A stretch of 64,000 bases of DNA from Lachnospiraceae bacterium (GCA_009780115.1 WRAQ01000004.1:54688-118687); one strand, 5' to 3'. Positions 1 to 8,345 are shown, numbered from the stretch's first letter. A program made the numbers and translations. The notes: generated by a model from the letters alone, not told the origin.

Positions 1-1617
1 TTTAGCCCTGACTAAATCGCCATTTTTTGTGAAACATTCCTCATAAGCTTTCAATTTTTGCTGAATCCGCCCGGCAACAATGAAATCATATAAGGCTTTG
101 ATGATATCTCCGGCTGTCTTTAGTTTTTGCTCAAGCGGATAAAGCGCGGTCATCATCTTTTCACGGGTTTGATTCAGCGCCGCTAAAGATTCTGTCAGTT
201 CATCCTCCCGCCATAAAAACAAACGGCGGCTAAATTGCTCATTATATTTTTTCCGGCCTTTAATCCCGCAGCCAATCACATAATTTTCAAGCCGGTCTAT
301 TTCGGCAAAGGTTAAATCGGTAAACCCGCTCCGCAAAAAATGAAAAACAGCTTCATAATTGTAGTTTTTAATAATAATTTTAAGCGCCGAGCGGATAAAT
401 TCAGTAAAGGGGTTTAATAAGATACCCTTAGTTTGATCCAAATAAACTGGGATTCCATATTTATTAGCCTCGCGTTCAAGATATCCGTAATAACCATTCA
501 TATCACCTGTTATTATTACAATCTCTCGATATAAATAACCCTGATTCATCGTTAGGTCTTTAATTTTTATGCATGTTTCACGAACTTCAGCAGCGATAGT
601 TGAGGTTTCGGAAATATTGATTTCCTTAGGGCCCGGTTCTTTAATTTCGCTATTTGAAACTGATTCAAAATTTTCACGATATGTTTTATGCGGATAACGA
701 AATAAGAATTTTTCTAAATGAACCATACCACCACTTGCTGATATAAATCTTGGCGGTACTTCCGTATCAATATAAACATCATCTAAACGATTGATTTTTG
801 CCTCACCGGCTAACTTGCATAAGTCATTAACCATTTTGCCGGTTAAATAAAATAACGACTGTTCTTTAATTCCTGTAAGCTGAATCTTTGCGCTTACCCG
901 TCTTTTTAAATATTCTTCTTTTCCCATCAAAACAGAAACAATAACCTTGCCGGCAAGCTTCATTAATTCCTGGATAACCCGGTTTTGTAAGGGGGTAAAG
1001 CCGGTAAAGCCATCAAAAACTACCACGCTATCGCGAATAAGGTCAGACTTATGTAATGATGAGCGAAGCAGGTCAAGAGTTTCTTCAGTGGTGATATATT
1101 TATCCCGGATATATTCAAGAAAGGCTTCATATAATCGGTAAAGATCTTTTAACTTAGCGGATAAAGCACCTTTTTTCTCCGCATAAATAATCATTTTCTT
1201 TAGTTCGCCGGGAGTAATTGCATACTGCATAAATTCTGATATTGCCGATTTGACTTCGCTAATATAACCAAGCTTATTAATATTTTTTCCGATAACCGGC
1301 AACTCATTAGCAATACCCGCTGTTATTTTACGAAGTACCAGGCTTTTTCCGGTATCGTCTAAAACTGCAAGTTTGCTCGCCCCTACTTCTTCAAAAATAC
1401 GAAATGATAAACGGCCAAAACTTAATACCTCAATATTAAGAATCCCGCGGTTGGGGTGCAATTTGACAAGTTCCATTTGGGTGTGCATAGTAAATTGGTC
1501 AGGAACGATAATCAAAAACCTTTTGTTTGGTTCTTTGAGTGACCATTCGATTAAATCATGATTTAATTTCCAGCTTTTTCCAGCGCCAGCAGCTCCGATA
1601 TAGAATTGTAGGCTCAT
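1..1617 (-). CDS. addB: ATP-dependent helicase/nuclease subunit B, N-terminal part
   Basis: An open frame of 539 codons runs from ATG 1617 to the left edge with no stop, so the gene is cut by the window. The start MSLQFYIGAAGAGKS carries a Walker A motif at residues 8-15, followed by a FLIIVPDQFTMHTQ segment and, near residue 205, VVFDGFTGFTPLQ, as in the N-terminal helicase-like half of clostridial AddB. AddB works with AddA in recombinational end resection; the AddB nuclease and iron-sulfur cysteines lie in the C-terminal part, outside the window. addA would be expected just past the left edge. The HAD gene upstream is only 27 bases away on the same strand, so the two may be co-transcribed. 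Confidence 0.85.
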   Translation of the reverse strand, partial: MSLQFYIGAAGAGKSWKLNHDLIEWSLKEPNKRFLIIVPDQFTMHTQMELVKLHPNRGILNIEVLSFGRLSFRIFEEVGASKLAVLDDTGKSLVLRKITAGIANELPVIGKNINKLGYISEVKSAISEFMQYAITPGELKKMIIYAEKKGALSAKLKDLYRLYEAFLEYIRDKYITTEETLDLLRSSLHKSDLIRDSVVVFDGFTGFTPLQNRVIQELMKLAGKVIVSVLMGKEEYLKRRVSAKIQLTGIKEQSLFYLTGKMVNDLCKLAGEAKINRLDDVYIDTEVPPRFISASGGMVHLEKFLFRYPHKTYRENFESVSNSEIKEPGPKEINISETSTIAAEVRETCIKIKDLTMNQGYLYREIVIITGDMNGYYGYLEREANKYGIPVYLDQTKGILLNPFTEFIRSALKIIIKNYNYEAVFHFLRSGFTDLTFAEIDRLENYVIGCGIKGRKKYNEQFSRRLFLWREDELTESLAALNQTREKMMTALYPLEQKLKTAGDIIKALYDFIVAGRIQQKLKAYEECFTKNGDLVRAK

Positions 1618-1644
1618 ACGTACATACTCCTGATACCTGCAGTA

Positions 1645-2430
1645 TCAAATTTCACTAATCATTTCTTTTAAAGAAGGAAAAATAAAATGCGGCTTTATTT
1701 CGGATTTATCCGCATCTTGTCTTGTTGCTTCACCGCTTAAAACCAAGATGCCCGTAAAACCGTTATTTACACCGGCATAAACATCAGTATAAAGCCGGTC
1801 GCCGACCATTGCCGTCCGCTCTCTACACGCACCGGTACGTTTAAGCATATAATTCATAATCTCACCATTTGGTTTTCCGACAATGTAATCGGGATAACGA
1901 AAAGACGAAGCATGAATAAAAGCGTGGATTGCCCCGGCATCAGGGATAAAGCCGGTTTCGGTCGGACAATTAAAATCGGGGTGGGTTGATATATATGGCA
2001 GCCCCGCCCGGACGAAATCACAGACTTTGCACATTTTCGCATAGCCAAGTGAAGTATCAAAACCAACAACAACAACTTCCGGTGCCTCATCAGTAAGCTT
2101 GATTCCGGCTTCCAAAAACTCCGCTATCAGCATTTCATTTCCTAATAAAAAGACTTTCTTTCCTGGATATTCACGGTGCAGATAATTAATCGTGGCTTGT
2201 CCGGAGGTTACAATTTCGCTCTTTTTAACCGGGAAACCCATTTTCGTAAGTTTTGTGACATATACATCTGCATTTTTCGATGAATTGTTAGTCAGGAAAA
2301 CATACTGCTTGCCCTGCTTTTTTAGTGCCTTCAGAAAATCAAGAGCACCGTCAATCCACTGGTCACCAAGATAGATTGTCCCGTCCATATCTAAAGCATA
2401 ACAGTCGATATTTTTAAGTATTTGCGGCAT
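1645..2430 (-). CDS. HAD-IIA family sugar-phosphatase-like hydrolase (NagD/AraL type)
   Basis: A 261-residue protein with all HAD motifs: DMDGTIYLG at residues 15-23 (nucleophile and acid/base aspartates), a threonine in FLTNNSS, the lysine of GKPNGEIM and the acidic motif MVGDRLYTDVYAG. The cap type and the TNNSS motif place it in subfamily IIA (NagD, AraL, 4-nitrophenylphosphatase). It should dephosphorylate small phosphosugars or nucleotides in the cytoplasm, probably as metabolite clean-up; the exact substrate cannot be read from the sequence. The start ATG at 2430 is supported by a GGAA-type site upstream. It precedes addB by 27 bases. Confidence 0.85.
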   Translation of the reverse strand: MPQILKNIDCYALDMDGTIYLGDQWIDGALDFLKALKKQGKQYVFLTNNSSKNADVYVTKLTKMGFPVKKSEIVTSGQATINYLHREYPGKKVFLLGNEMLIAEFLEAGIKLTDEAPEVVVVGFDTSLGYAKMCKVCDFVRAGLPYISTHPDFNCPTETGFIPDAGAIHAFIHASSFRYPDYIVGKPNGEIMNYMLKRTGACRERTAMVGDRLYTDVYAGVNNGFTGILVLSGEATRQDADKSEIKPHFIFPSLKEMISEI

Positions 2431-2553
2431 TGGGTTTATTTCCTTTGGAAGAGTTTAAAATTTCTTTGACATAGTTTAAATATATGATATATGCCCCATC
2501 GGCTCTTTAGTTATTATATTATATTTAAGTGTTGAGGTCAAAAGGTATTTGGG

Positions 2554-2587
2554 AAAAAAAAACAGCAACCCTTGTTGGTTGCTGTTT
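2554..2587 (-). terminator. Rho-independent terminator of uraA
   Basis: On the minus strand AAACAGCAACC, a five-base loop and GGTTGCTGTTT are followed by a run of T. It lies about 60 bases past the uraA stop and ends that single-gene transcript. Confidence 0.85.
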
Positions 2588-2644
2588 CTACTCATAAATA
2601 ACGCATGTTATTTAATTCTTGTCAAGTAAGTTAGTTCATTAAAC

Positions 2645-3976
2645 TTAAGCCTCTTTATCCATCTCATCATACGAATCCTTACCAGGCAGAATTGCATTCA
2701 TAATAATACCAACTAAGGCGCCGGTAGCAAGGCCGGAAAGGCTTATCGTCATTTCGCCGATGTGGAAAGAAATCGCACCGGCAGCACTATAATTAACACC
2801 AATCGAGAGGACTAGAATTAAAGCGGCAATGATGACGTTGCGGCTTTTCTTGAAATCGACTTGATTTTCAACGACATTGCGTACACCAACTGCGGCAATC
2901 ATACCGAATAAAATCAGGCAAACACCACCCATCGCTGCAACCGGGATACATGAAATCACTGCCCCGAGTTTGGGTGAAAAAGCGAATAATATCGCAAAAC
3001 AAGCACCAATCCGGATAACACGCGGGTCATAAACCTTAGTCAAGTTAAGGACACCGACGTTTTCACTATAAGTTGTATTCGCCGGGGCGCCAAACAAAGC
3101 GGCAACTATTGAGGCAAGGCCGTCGCCGGTGATAGTCCGGTGCAAGCCGGGGTCTTTGATATAATTTTTGCCTACGCTTGAAGAAATCGCCGACATATCG
3201 CCGATATGCTCAACAATCGTTGCTAAAGCAATCGGGGTAATTGTAATTACAGCAGTTAATAAAAGCCCGCTATTAATACTGGAACCGGTAAAGATAGAGA
3301 AAACCGTATAATCCCAAGCAATCGGAAGCCCAATCCAAGCAGCTTCGGAAACCGGTGTCCAATCAACGTTTCCGGTAACGATTGCCGCAAGATAAGCAAC
3401 TACTATTCCGATGATAATCGGGATAATCTTCATCATCCCTTTACCCCAAATATTACATACAATTATAACCGCTATCGCAAGTAATGCCAGCCACCAGTTA
3501 TATGATGCCATACCAATCGCTACTGATGAAAGGTTAAGGCCAATAGCAATAACAATCGGCCCGGTGACAATCGGCGGGAAGAAACGCATGACTTTTGTCA
3601 CGCCATAGGCTTTGATTAAGGCAGCAACAACTAAGTAAACCAATCCGGCAATAACAACACCGAAACTGGCATAGCGCAGCAAATCTGCTTCACCGTTTGG
3701 GGCAATCGCGAAGTAGCCGGCCAGGAAAGCAAAAGATGAACCTAAGAAAATCGGCACCTTTCCCTTAGAAATAAAATGGAACAACAGTGTGCATAATCCG
3801 GCGAATAGTAAGGTCGTTGATACATCGAGACCGGTTAACGCAGGGACAAGAACTGTTGCTCCAAACATCGCAAACATATGTTGCGCACCCAGAACCACCA
3901 TTTTGTGGGTCCCAAGCTGCCTGGCATCCATAATTCCATCGGAATAGTCAGGCGTATTCAGTTGTTGTTTACTCAT
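2645..3976 (-). CDS. uraA: Uracil permease (NCS2 family)
   Basis: A 443-residue polytopic membrane protein of the nucleobase:cation symporter-2 family. The N-terminal VVLGAQHMFAMFGATVLVP and the mid-protein region with EHIGDMSAISS and NTTYSENVGVL match UraA/PyrP uracil permeases, where the glutamates bind the base. It imports uracil for salvage. The start ATG 3976 has a GGAGGAG site. It stands alone between its own promoter (about 4050-4078) and a terminator. A GTTAC/GTAAC stem lies in the leader, but I do not see a convincing PyrR attenuator. Confidence 0.93.
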   Translation of the reverse strand: MSKQQLNTPDYSDGIMDARQLGTHKMVVLGAQHMFAMFGATVLVPALTGLDVSTTLLFAGLCTLLFHFISKGKVPIFLGSSFAFLAGYFAIAPNGEADLLRYASFGVVIAGLVYLVVAALIKAYGVTKVMRFFPPIVTGPIVIAIGLNLSSVAIGMASYNWWLALLAIAVIIVCNIWGKGMMKIIPIIIGIVVAYLAAIVTGNVDWTPVSEAAWIGLPIAWDYTVFSIFTGSSINSGLLLTAVITITPIALATIVEHIGDMSAISSSVGKNYIKDPGLHRTITGDGLASIVAALFGAPANTTYSENVGVLNLTKVYDPRVIRIGACFAILFAFSPKLGAVISCIPVAAMGGVCLILFGMIAAVGVRNVVENQVDFKKSRNVIIAALILVLSIGVNYSAAGAISFHIGEMTISLSGLATGALVGIIMNAILPGKDSYDEMDKEA

Positions 3977-4049
3977 ACTTTCTCCTCCTGTGAATATTAT
4001 CCGTTACTGTTCACGATAAAGCGCTCACCGTAACAATTATCCTTCATTT

Positions 4050-4078
4050 AATATAAAGAAAAAGTATTCATCCGTCAA
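4050..4078 (-). promoter_or_regulatory. Sigma-A-type promoter for uraA
   Basis: TTGACG (4078-4073) and TATATT (4055-4050) on the minus strand are separated by 17 bases, about 75 bases upstream of the uraA start codon. Confidence 0.6.
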
Positions 4079-4126
4079 GGAGTTTTTTATTTCATAAGAA
4101 ATATGCCCTTACTAGACCATTTAGAA

Positions 4127-4176
4127 AGAAAATTGCTTTGCAATTCTCTTAGAACTGACATCGCAGGACGTCAGTT
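4127..4176. repeat. Two adjacent intergenic hairpins after spoVAE
   Basis: AGAAAATTGC/GCAATTCTCT (4127-4149) and AACTGAC/GTCAGTT (4153-4176) form two hairpins directly behind the spoVAE stop codon. There is no T-run, so they resemble the other palindromic elements of this window more than a classical terminator. Confidence 0.5.
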
Positions 4177-4178
4177 TT

Positions 4179-4535
4179 TCACTTCATTTTCGGTTTAAAA
4201 ATAATTCCGGCTAAATACCCAAAGATTAATGCTGCCCCGATACCAACCGCCCCGGCTTTGAAGCCACCGGAAAAAAGACCCATAAAGCCGTCTTTGTCGA
4301 TAGATTCTTTGACCCCGTCCATCAAAACATGCCCAAAACCAAGCAAGGGGACTGTCGCCCCGGCCCCGGCAAATTCAATAAAGGGCTTGTACAAATTAAA
4401 AAAGCTGATTACCGCACCAAGACAAACTAAGATAACCATAATTCGTCCGGGCATTAATTTGGTTTTGTCCATCAATATCTGGATGATTACGCAAATCAGT
4501 CCGCCTACCCAAAAGGCATTAAGAAAATCGGTCAT
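4179..4535 (-). CDS. spoVAE: Stage V sporulation protein AE
   Basis: A 118-residue membrane protein beginning MTDFLNAFWVGGLICVIIQ, with the conserved AGAGATVPLLGFGH segment typical of SpoVAE (the SpoVAEb form). SpoVA proteins form the inner-membrane channel that takes up dipicolinic acid in the forespore and releases it during germination. ATG 4535 follows GAGGAG at close spacing; a TTG at 4556 would add seven residues. It overlaps the small ORF upstream by 17 bases and shares its sigma-G-type promoter. spoVAC and spoVAD, its usual neighbours, are 38 kb away. Confidence 0.92.
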   Translation of the reverse strand: MTDFLNAFWVGGLICVIIQILMDKTKLMPGRIMVILVCLGAVISFFNLYKPFIEFAGAGATVPLLGFGHVLMDGVKESIDKDGFMGLFSGGFKAGAVGIGAALIFGYLAGIIFKPKMK

Positions 4536-4719
4536 ATTCTCCTCTACTTTTTCCAATCCGGCTAACCAGATCTTCCATTCGTACTCTATTTGTAATGGTT
4601 TCCGCTTCAGTAATAACCATTTGACGTTCGAAATCGCTCATTTCGCCATAAGCGGCGGAAGCGGCGGTATTTGATGCAAGGCCAAGGGCTAACCCCAAAG
4701 GAATGTTCTCATACTCCAT
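4519..4719 (-). CDS. Small conserved-type protein upstream of spoVAE, function unknown
   Basis: A 66-residue soluble protein starting MEYENIPLGLALGLASN. I recall similar short proteins beginning with a YENIPxGxGxALAxN pattern in Clostridia, without known function. ATG 4719 follows GGGAG. A GTG at 4782 with a good GGAGG site could extend the frame by 21 residues, but that stretch consists of two perfect palindromes and is probably leader sequence. The gene lies between a sigma-G-type promoter and spoVAE and overlaps it by 17 bases, so forespore expression and a link to germination are inferred. Confidence 0.65.
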   Translation of the reverse strand: MEYENIPLGLALGLASNTAASAAYGEMSDFERQMVITEAETITNRVRMEDLVSRIGKSRGEYDRFS

Positions 4720-4737
4720 AAAACTCCCATCTGCCTG

Positions 4738-4783
4738 CCTTGGCAGGCGTATAATCAGGATTGTGAAAGATTTATCTTTCACA
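4738..4783. repeat. Palindrome pair in the leader of the spoVAE operon
   Basis: GCCTGCC/GGCAGGC with a two-base loop and GTGAAAGAT/ATCTTTCAC with a two-base loop lie between a GGAGG site and the preferred start of the small ORF. They resemble the palindromic elements in other gaps. Confidence 0.5.
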
Positions 4784-4831
4784 TCATTTCCTCCATTTTA
4801 GTGGCATGGCACAAAATGCAGAGGCTATGAA

Positions 4832-4861
4832 TAGTATGGACATTTCTTTGGGGTATTATAC
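4832..4861 (-). promoter_or_regulatory. Forespore (sigma-G/F-type) promoter for the spoVAE operon
   Basis: GTATA (4861-4857), an 18-base spacer and CATACTA (4838-4832) on the minus strand match the sigma-G consensus at every defined base. It faces the small ORF and spoVAE, in keeping with known sigma-G control of spoVA operons. Confidence 0.6.
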
Positions 4862-4872
4862 TTCGTTTTCTA

Positions 4873-5661
4873 CTATACTGACTCGATCCCTTGATCCGCA
4901 AATCTGAAAAGAGCCAGGTGTCCGGTCCCGCTGCTATTTTTTGAAGCATGGTTCAGCTTAACCGGATGCCCCGACCCGTTGACAATACGTAAAGTTGTAC
5001 CGGCCGCAAAATATCCGACCCGTGTCAGCACGATTTGCCCTACCGTCCCCAAATTAGAAGTACCGGCGACGGGAGAATTTTTATTTAATTCAATATAAAA
5101 TGTGTTATCCGGTTGATTATCGACGTCTAAAGATAATATGCATGTTATTGAATAAAGCCCCGGATATAATATTTTGAAAGTATCCGAGCCATTATACTCG
5201 ATACCTTCCCCAAGATATTCAGTTGGTGTTTCATTAAGGGGCGGGAACGTGACTGCGCTGCCGCTTGGTATGGTTTGTTTGCCTTTAATGTTGGAATTTA
5301 TATAAGGCTGTAATAATGGGCCGCACTCACCGTTGTCGCCTTTAGGGCCTTTTTCGCCAGGCTTGCCATCGTCGCCTTTGGGGCCTTTCTCGCCAGGCTC
5401 GCCATCTTTTCCGTCTTTTCCGTTATCTCCCTTGTCGCCCTTGTCGCCTTTTTCGCCTTTTTCACCCTTATCGCCGTCATCCCCCTTGTCGCCTTTTTCG
5501 CCTTTTTCACCCTTATCGCCGTCATCCCCCTTGTCGCCTTTGTCGCCCTTAGGCCCTTCCGGGTGGGGACAGCAAACATGGCAATCACAATCTACCAGGC
5601 ATGGATTACACTTTTCACATTTACAATTCAAGTTGTACAAACAATTATTATTAATTGACAC
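4873..5661 (-). CDS. Collagen-like surface protein (BclA-type, probable spore/exosporium)
   Basis: A 262-residue protein in three parts. A Cys-rich N-terminus (CKCEKCNPC, CDCHVCCPH, about residues 13-36) is followed by about 26 Gly-X-Y triplets, many GDKGEKGEKG or GDKGDDGDKG, and a C-terminal beta-rich domain of about 145 residues resembling the C1q/TNF-like domains of bacterial collagen-like proteins. GTG 5661 is chosen because GGAGG lies eight bases upstream; the longer TTG 5676 would overlap that site. There is no signal peptide, as is usual for mother-cell-made exosporium proteins. The near-identical triplet DNA makes the region prone to length variation. Confidence 0.8.
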   Translation of the reverse strand: MSINNNCLYNLNCKCEKCNPCLVDCDCHVCCPHPEGPKGDKGDKGDDGDKGEKGEKGDKGDDGDKGEKGEKGDKGDKGDNGKDGKDGEPGEKGPKGDDGKPGEKGPKGDNGECGPLLQPYINSNIKGKQTIPSGSAVTFPPLNETPTEYLGEGIEYNGSDTFKILYPGLYSITCILSLDVDNQPDNTFYIELNKNSPVAGTSNLGTVGQIVLTRVGYFAAGTTLRIVNGSGHPVKLNHASKNSSGTGHLALFRFADQGIESV

Positions 5662-5715
5662 TCTAAATACCTCCAATCAAAATTCGACTAAAATATACCT
5701 TTATTCTTATAATAT

Positions 5716-6630
5716 TCATTTATATTCGGTTTTGATTCTTTTTTTTGACCCTAATTTTATCGGTAATTGAACTAGTACGACCGCAGCGAACATAATCGCA
5801 CAGCCAACTAATTCCCGGCTGGTTAGGTTTTGATTTAATAATAGATAACCGCCGATAACGGCGAAAACTGATTCGAGGCTAAAAATAAGTGATGCAACCG
5901 AAGGGTCAGCATCACGCTGCCCGACGATTTGCAGGGTAAAAGCAATACCGCTTGATAGAATCCCGGTATAAAGCAACGGCCATATTCCCGCGGTGAAATC
6001 GCTTATTATTGGTTTTTCTAACGGATAACCAATACTGACACATATTATCCCGGCAACTAAAAATTGTAAGCAGGATAAAGCAACCCCGTCAACCCGCGGG
6101 GCAAAATGAGCGATTAGCAGGATATGGACAGAAAAGACAAAAGCGCAGATAAATATGTAAACATCACCGCGGTTTAATGTAAAACTTTCATGAATACACA
6201 AAAGATAAACACCAACAGCGGCGATTATAGCACCAACCCAGATGATGCCGTCAACCCGGCGTTTCAAAAAAACACCCATAATCGGCACGATAATTATATA
6301 TAAAGTCGTGATGAAGCCGGCTTTCCCTACCGAGGTATACATAATACCAACCTGTTGCAGGCTAGTTGCAATACAAACAACAACCCCGCAGCTAAGCCCG
6401 GCAATAATTAAGTCTTTTCTTGTCCCTCTTTGGGTACCCCGCTTTTTCGCTATCCGGGCGCGTAGAATCGCTAACGGGGCAAGGACCGAGCAACCTAAAA
6501 TAAACCTGGTCCCATTAAAGGAAAACGGCCCAAGATAATCCATTCCGACACTTTGCGCGATAAAAGCAAAACCCCAGATTAGCGATGCACTTAATAATAG
6601 CACCGTGCTTCTAAATGTTATTCTTTTCAT
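5716..6630 (-). CDS. EamA/DMT-family transporter
   Basis: A 304-residue membrane protein with about ten predicted helices and two EamA repeats. The start MKRITFRSTVLLLSASLIWGFAFIAQ is the typical first helix of drug/metabolite transporters, and VASLIFSLESVFAVIGGYLL is the matching segment of the second half. Substrate unknown; amino-acid or metabolite export is common in the family. ATG 6630 overlaps the aroK stop by four bases (ATGA), so it is translationally coupled to aroK in a ridA-aroK-eamA operon. Confidence 0.88.
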   Translation of the reverse strand: MKRITFRSTVLLLSASLIWGFAFIAQSVGMDYLGPFSFNGTRFILGCSVLAPLAILRARIAKKRGTQRGTRKDLIIAGLSCGVVVCIATSLQQVGIMYTSVGKAGFITTLYIIIVPIMGVFLKRRVDGIIWVGAIIAAVGVYLLCIHESFTLNRGDVYIFICAFVFSVHILLIAHFAPRVDGVALSCLQFLVAGIICVSIGYPLEKPIISDFTAGIWPLLYTGILSSGIAFTLQIVGQRDADPSVASLIFSLESVFAVIGGYLLLNQNLTSRELVGCAIMFAAVVLVQLPIKLGSKKRIKTEYK

Positions 6631-7157
6631 ATTAGTTTTTCACGTAATTCTTTGACTATTTCTTTGATACTCTTGCCGTCGCAATCAACAGTGATTTGGG
6701 CATATTTTTCATAAAGCGGTTCCCGTTTGGCATATATATCTTCCAAGGTCTCACCCTCTAAAAAAGCAACACCCCGTAACTCCAAATCGTCAATTCTTTT
6801 TGTGATTTCCTTAAAAGACAGCTTTAAATAAATAATATCCCCGATGCGGGTAAAGTGTTCCATTGCTTCATTGCCAAAAATGGCACTTCCGCCGGTGGCG
6901 ATGACTTTATTGCGGGCATTTAGAGTTGCATTGATAAAGTTTTCAATCTCAAGAAAACCTTCCTGGCCGCTTTCAAAAAGTATTTCGGAAATTTTTTTAC
7001 CGCATTTTTCTTCAATAATAATATCAGAATCAATAAAGCCATACTGCATTTTCGCAGCTAAGGCTTTACCAATGGTACTTTTACCCGCCCCGGGCATACC
7101 AATTAAAATAATATTATTTTTGTAGATACGCAATCGCTTCGACCTCACATAACACAT
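6627..7157 (-). CDS. aroK: Shikimate kinase
   Basis: A 176-residue P-loop kinase that phosphorylates shikimate in the chorismate pathway. Visible motifs are the Walker A IGMPGAGKST, the shikimate-binding DSD of FIDSDIIIE, the GG of VIATGGSAIF and a lid arginine in LRGVAF. The frame as given starts at ATG 7157 and overlaps the ridA 3' end by 44 bases; a TTG at 7133 preceded by GAGG would give a more family-like N-terminus (MRIYKNNIILIG), so the start is uncertain. It is followed by the EamA transporter with a four-base overlap. Confidence 0.9.
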   Translation of the reverse strand: MCYVRSKRLRIYKNNIILIGMPGAGKSTIGKALAAKMQYGFIDSDIIIEEKCGKKISEILFESGQEGFLEIENFINATLNARNKVIATGGSAIFGNEAMEHFTRIGDIIYLKLSFKEITKRIDDLELRGVAFLEGETLEDIYAKREPLYEKYAQITVDCDGKSIKEIVKELREKLI

Positions 7158-7503
7158 CCCGCGGCAGTTGCTTGACAGCTACACAGCTACGGGCTGGTTT
7201 TTCGGTAAAATATTTTTCATATACACTGTTAAAAGCAGCAAAATCAGCCATATCAGCAAGAAAACAGGTGGTTTTTATTACCTTGCCAAAATCAGTGCCG
7301 GCAGCGGCAAGAATCGCCCCCAAATTTTCACAAACCAAAGCCGTCTGCGCCAAAATATCGCCGTCTAATACTGCCCCTGTCTCCGGGATAATCGGTACTT
7401 GTCCGGAAGTATAAAGTAAATCACCCGCTATCACTGCTTGTGAATAAGGGCCGATTGCCGCCGGTGCTTTATCGGTTGAGATTTTTTGTAAACTATTTGC
7501 CAT
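7114..7503 (-). CDS. ridA: RidA family reactive intermediate (enamine/imine) deaminase
   Basis: A 129-residue YjgF/RidA protein. It shows PAAIGPYSQAV near the N-terminus, LYTSGQVPI, the active-site arginine in PARSCVAVKQLP and the C-terminal glutamate of CEVEAIAY. The trimeric enzyme hydrolyses reactive 2-aminoacrylate-type intermediates. The start ATG 7503 has an AAGGAG site. It is first in an operon with aroK and the EamA gene. A 193-base imperfect palindrome separates it from spoVAB. Confidence 0.93.
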   Translation of the reverse strand: MANSLQKISTDKAPAAIGPYSQAVIAGDLLYTSGQVPIIPETGAVLDGDILAQTALVCENLGAILAAAGTDFGKVIKTTCFLADMADFAAFNSVYEKYFTEKPARSCVAVKQLPRDVLCEVEAIAYLQK

Positions 7504-7529
7504 ATTATGTTCTCCTTATAAAGATAAAA

Positions 7530-7722
7530 TTATACTTTTCTATGCGAATACATTTAGCCGCAAGGCCGAAAGTGCGATTCAAAAGTATGGCCTTGAAAGA
7601 TGTCAGTACTAGGTTTCGTATTTTGAAACCTCTGCTACATCTTTCACGGAGCGAGAGCGTTACATACGGTAAATCGACAGCTTTCGGCTATGCGGTGATA
7701 GTATTCATGTAAATTAGTATAA
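7530..7722. repeat. 193-base nested inverted repeat (MITE-like or structured RNA)
   Basis: The two halves pair in a series of matching blocks: TTATAC with GTATAA at the ends, then GAATAC/GTATTC, GCCGAAAG/CTTTCGGC, CGATT/AATCG, GTATG/CATAC, GAAAGATGT/ACATCTTTC, and AGGTTTC/GAAACCT around a seven-base apex. No open frame with a ribosome site is present. It fills the gap between spoVAB and ridA. Confidence 0.7.
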
Positions 7723-7742
7723 CATAAATTTGACCGGGACAC

Positions 7743-8234
7743 CTATAATAAAAACATTCCTTGCGAAAAATAAATCAAGCTGCCGATTAGCTTTCCTATG
7801 GCAATAAATACAACCACAATCCCAATCCCCTCACGGAAACCCGCCCTTCGGGCAAAAATCGGAATTGAGTTAAGCATTTCGGCAATCGCAAGCGCAAGGC
7901 AACCAACAAACATCCCGGCAAAAACCCCATAAGTAATACACAATAAATTCCCGCCAATATGCCATAATTCATAACTTAATCCGCCGAAAGCCTGATTTTT
8001 GAGAATCAAATCACCTAATTCGGCAAATTTGGGGAATATGCTGACAAAGCCGCCAAATATCGTGCCAAAGACAACCATTTCTTCAAGAAGCATAGTATAT
8101 CTTGCTATGCTGAATTTGCCGGCAAAGCGCGGAATCAAACCGACTGTAACCAATACTGTAAAAACTCCGGCCGAACAAATAGCGCCGAAGCTAAACGCAC
8201 ATATTGCCAAAAAAATTTGCTGTAGAATCATCAT
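7743..8234 (-). CDS. spoVAB: Stage V sporulation protein AB
   Basis: A 163-residue protein with about five hydrophobic helices and the SpoVAB-type end GMFVGCLALAIAEMLNSIPIFARR. In Bacillus it is part of the SpoVA dipicolinate channel operon, directly after spoVAA, as here. A GGAGG site sits very close to tandem ATG codons at 8234 and 8231; the second is better spaced. A cruciform-like palindrome (8264-8345) separates it from spoVAA. No spoVAC-AD-AE follows, so the usual operon is broken up. Confidence 0.85.
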   Translation of the reverse strand: MMILQQIFLAICAFSFGAICSAGVFTVLVTVGLIPRFAGKFSIARYTMLLEEMVVFGTIFGGFVSIFPKFAELGDLILKNQAFGGLSYELWHIGGNLLCITYGVFAGMFVGCLALAIAEMLNSIPIFARRAGFREGIGIVVVFIAIGKLIGSLIYFSQGMFLL

Positions 8235-8263
8235 GCCTCCATATCTGCAAGCTCAAAGTTGCC

Positions 8264-8345
8264 GTATAAAGAGTACTCGCGGAGCGAGGTTAGTTAATCT
8301 TTGGTGTTGGGCCTTTGCCCAACGCCTTAGATTAATTCTTTATAC
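8264..8345. repeat. Nested palindrome between spoVAA and spoVAB, reaching into spoVAA
   Basis: Outer stem GTATAAAGA/TCTTTATAC, middle stem TTAATCT/AGATTAA, apical TTGGGC/GCCCAA, and a side hairpin CTCGCGGAGCGAG. The right arm contains the last codons and the stop of spoVAA. The layout matches the elements at 9036 and 33824. Confidence 0.7.

Noticed and set aside
3977..4050. PyrR-type attenuator in the uraA leader
   Set aside because: A GTTAC/GTAAC stem is present, but the PyrR-binding loop consensus and a terminator are not.
5333..5770. Open frame rich in Pro, Ser and Leu on the plus strand
   Set aside because: It is the complement of the Gly-X-Y repeat of the collagen-like gene and has no ribosome site.
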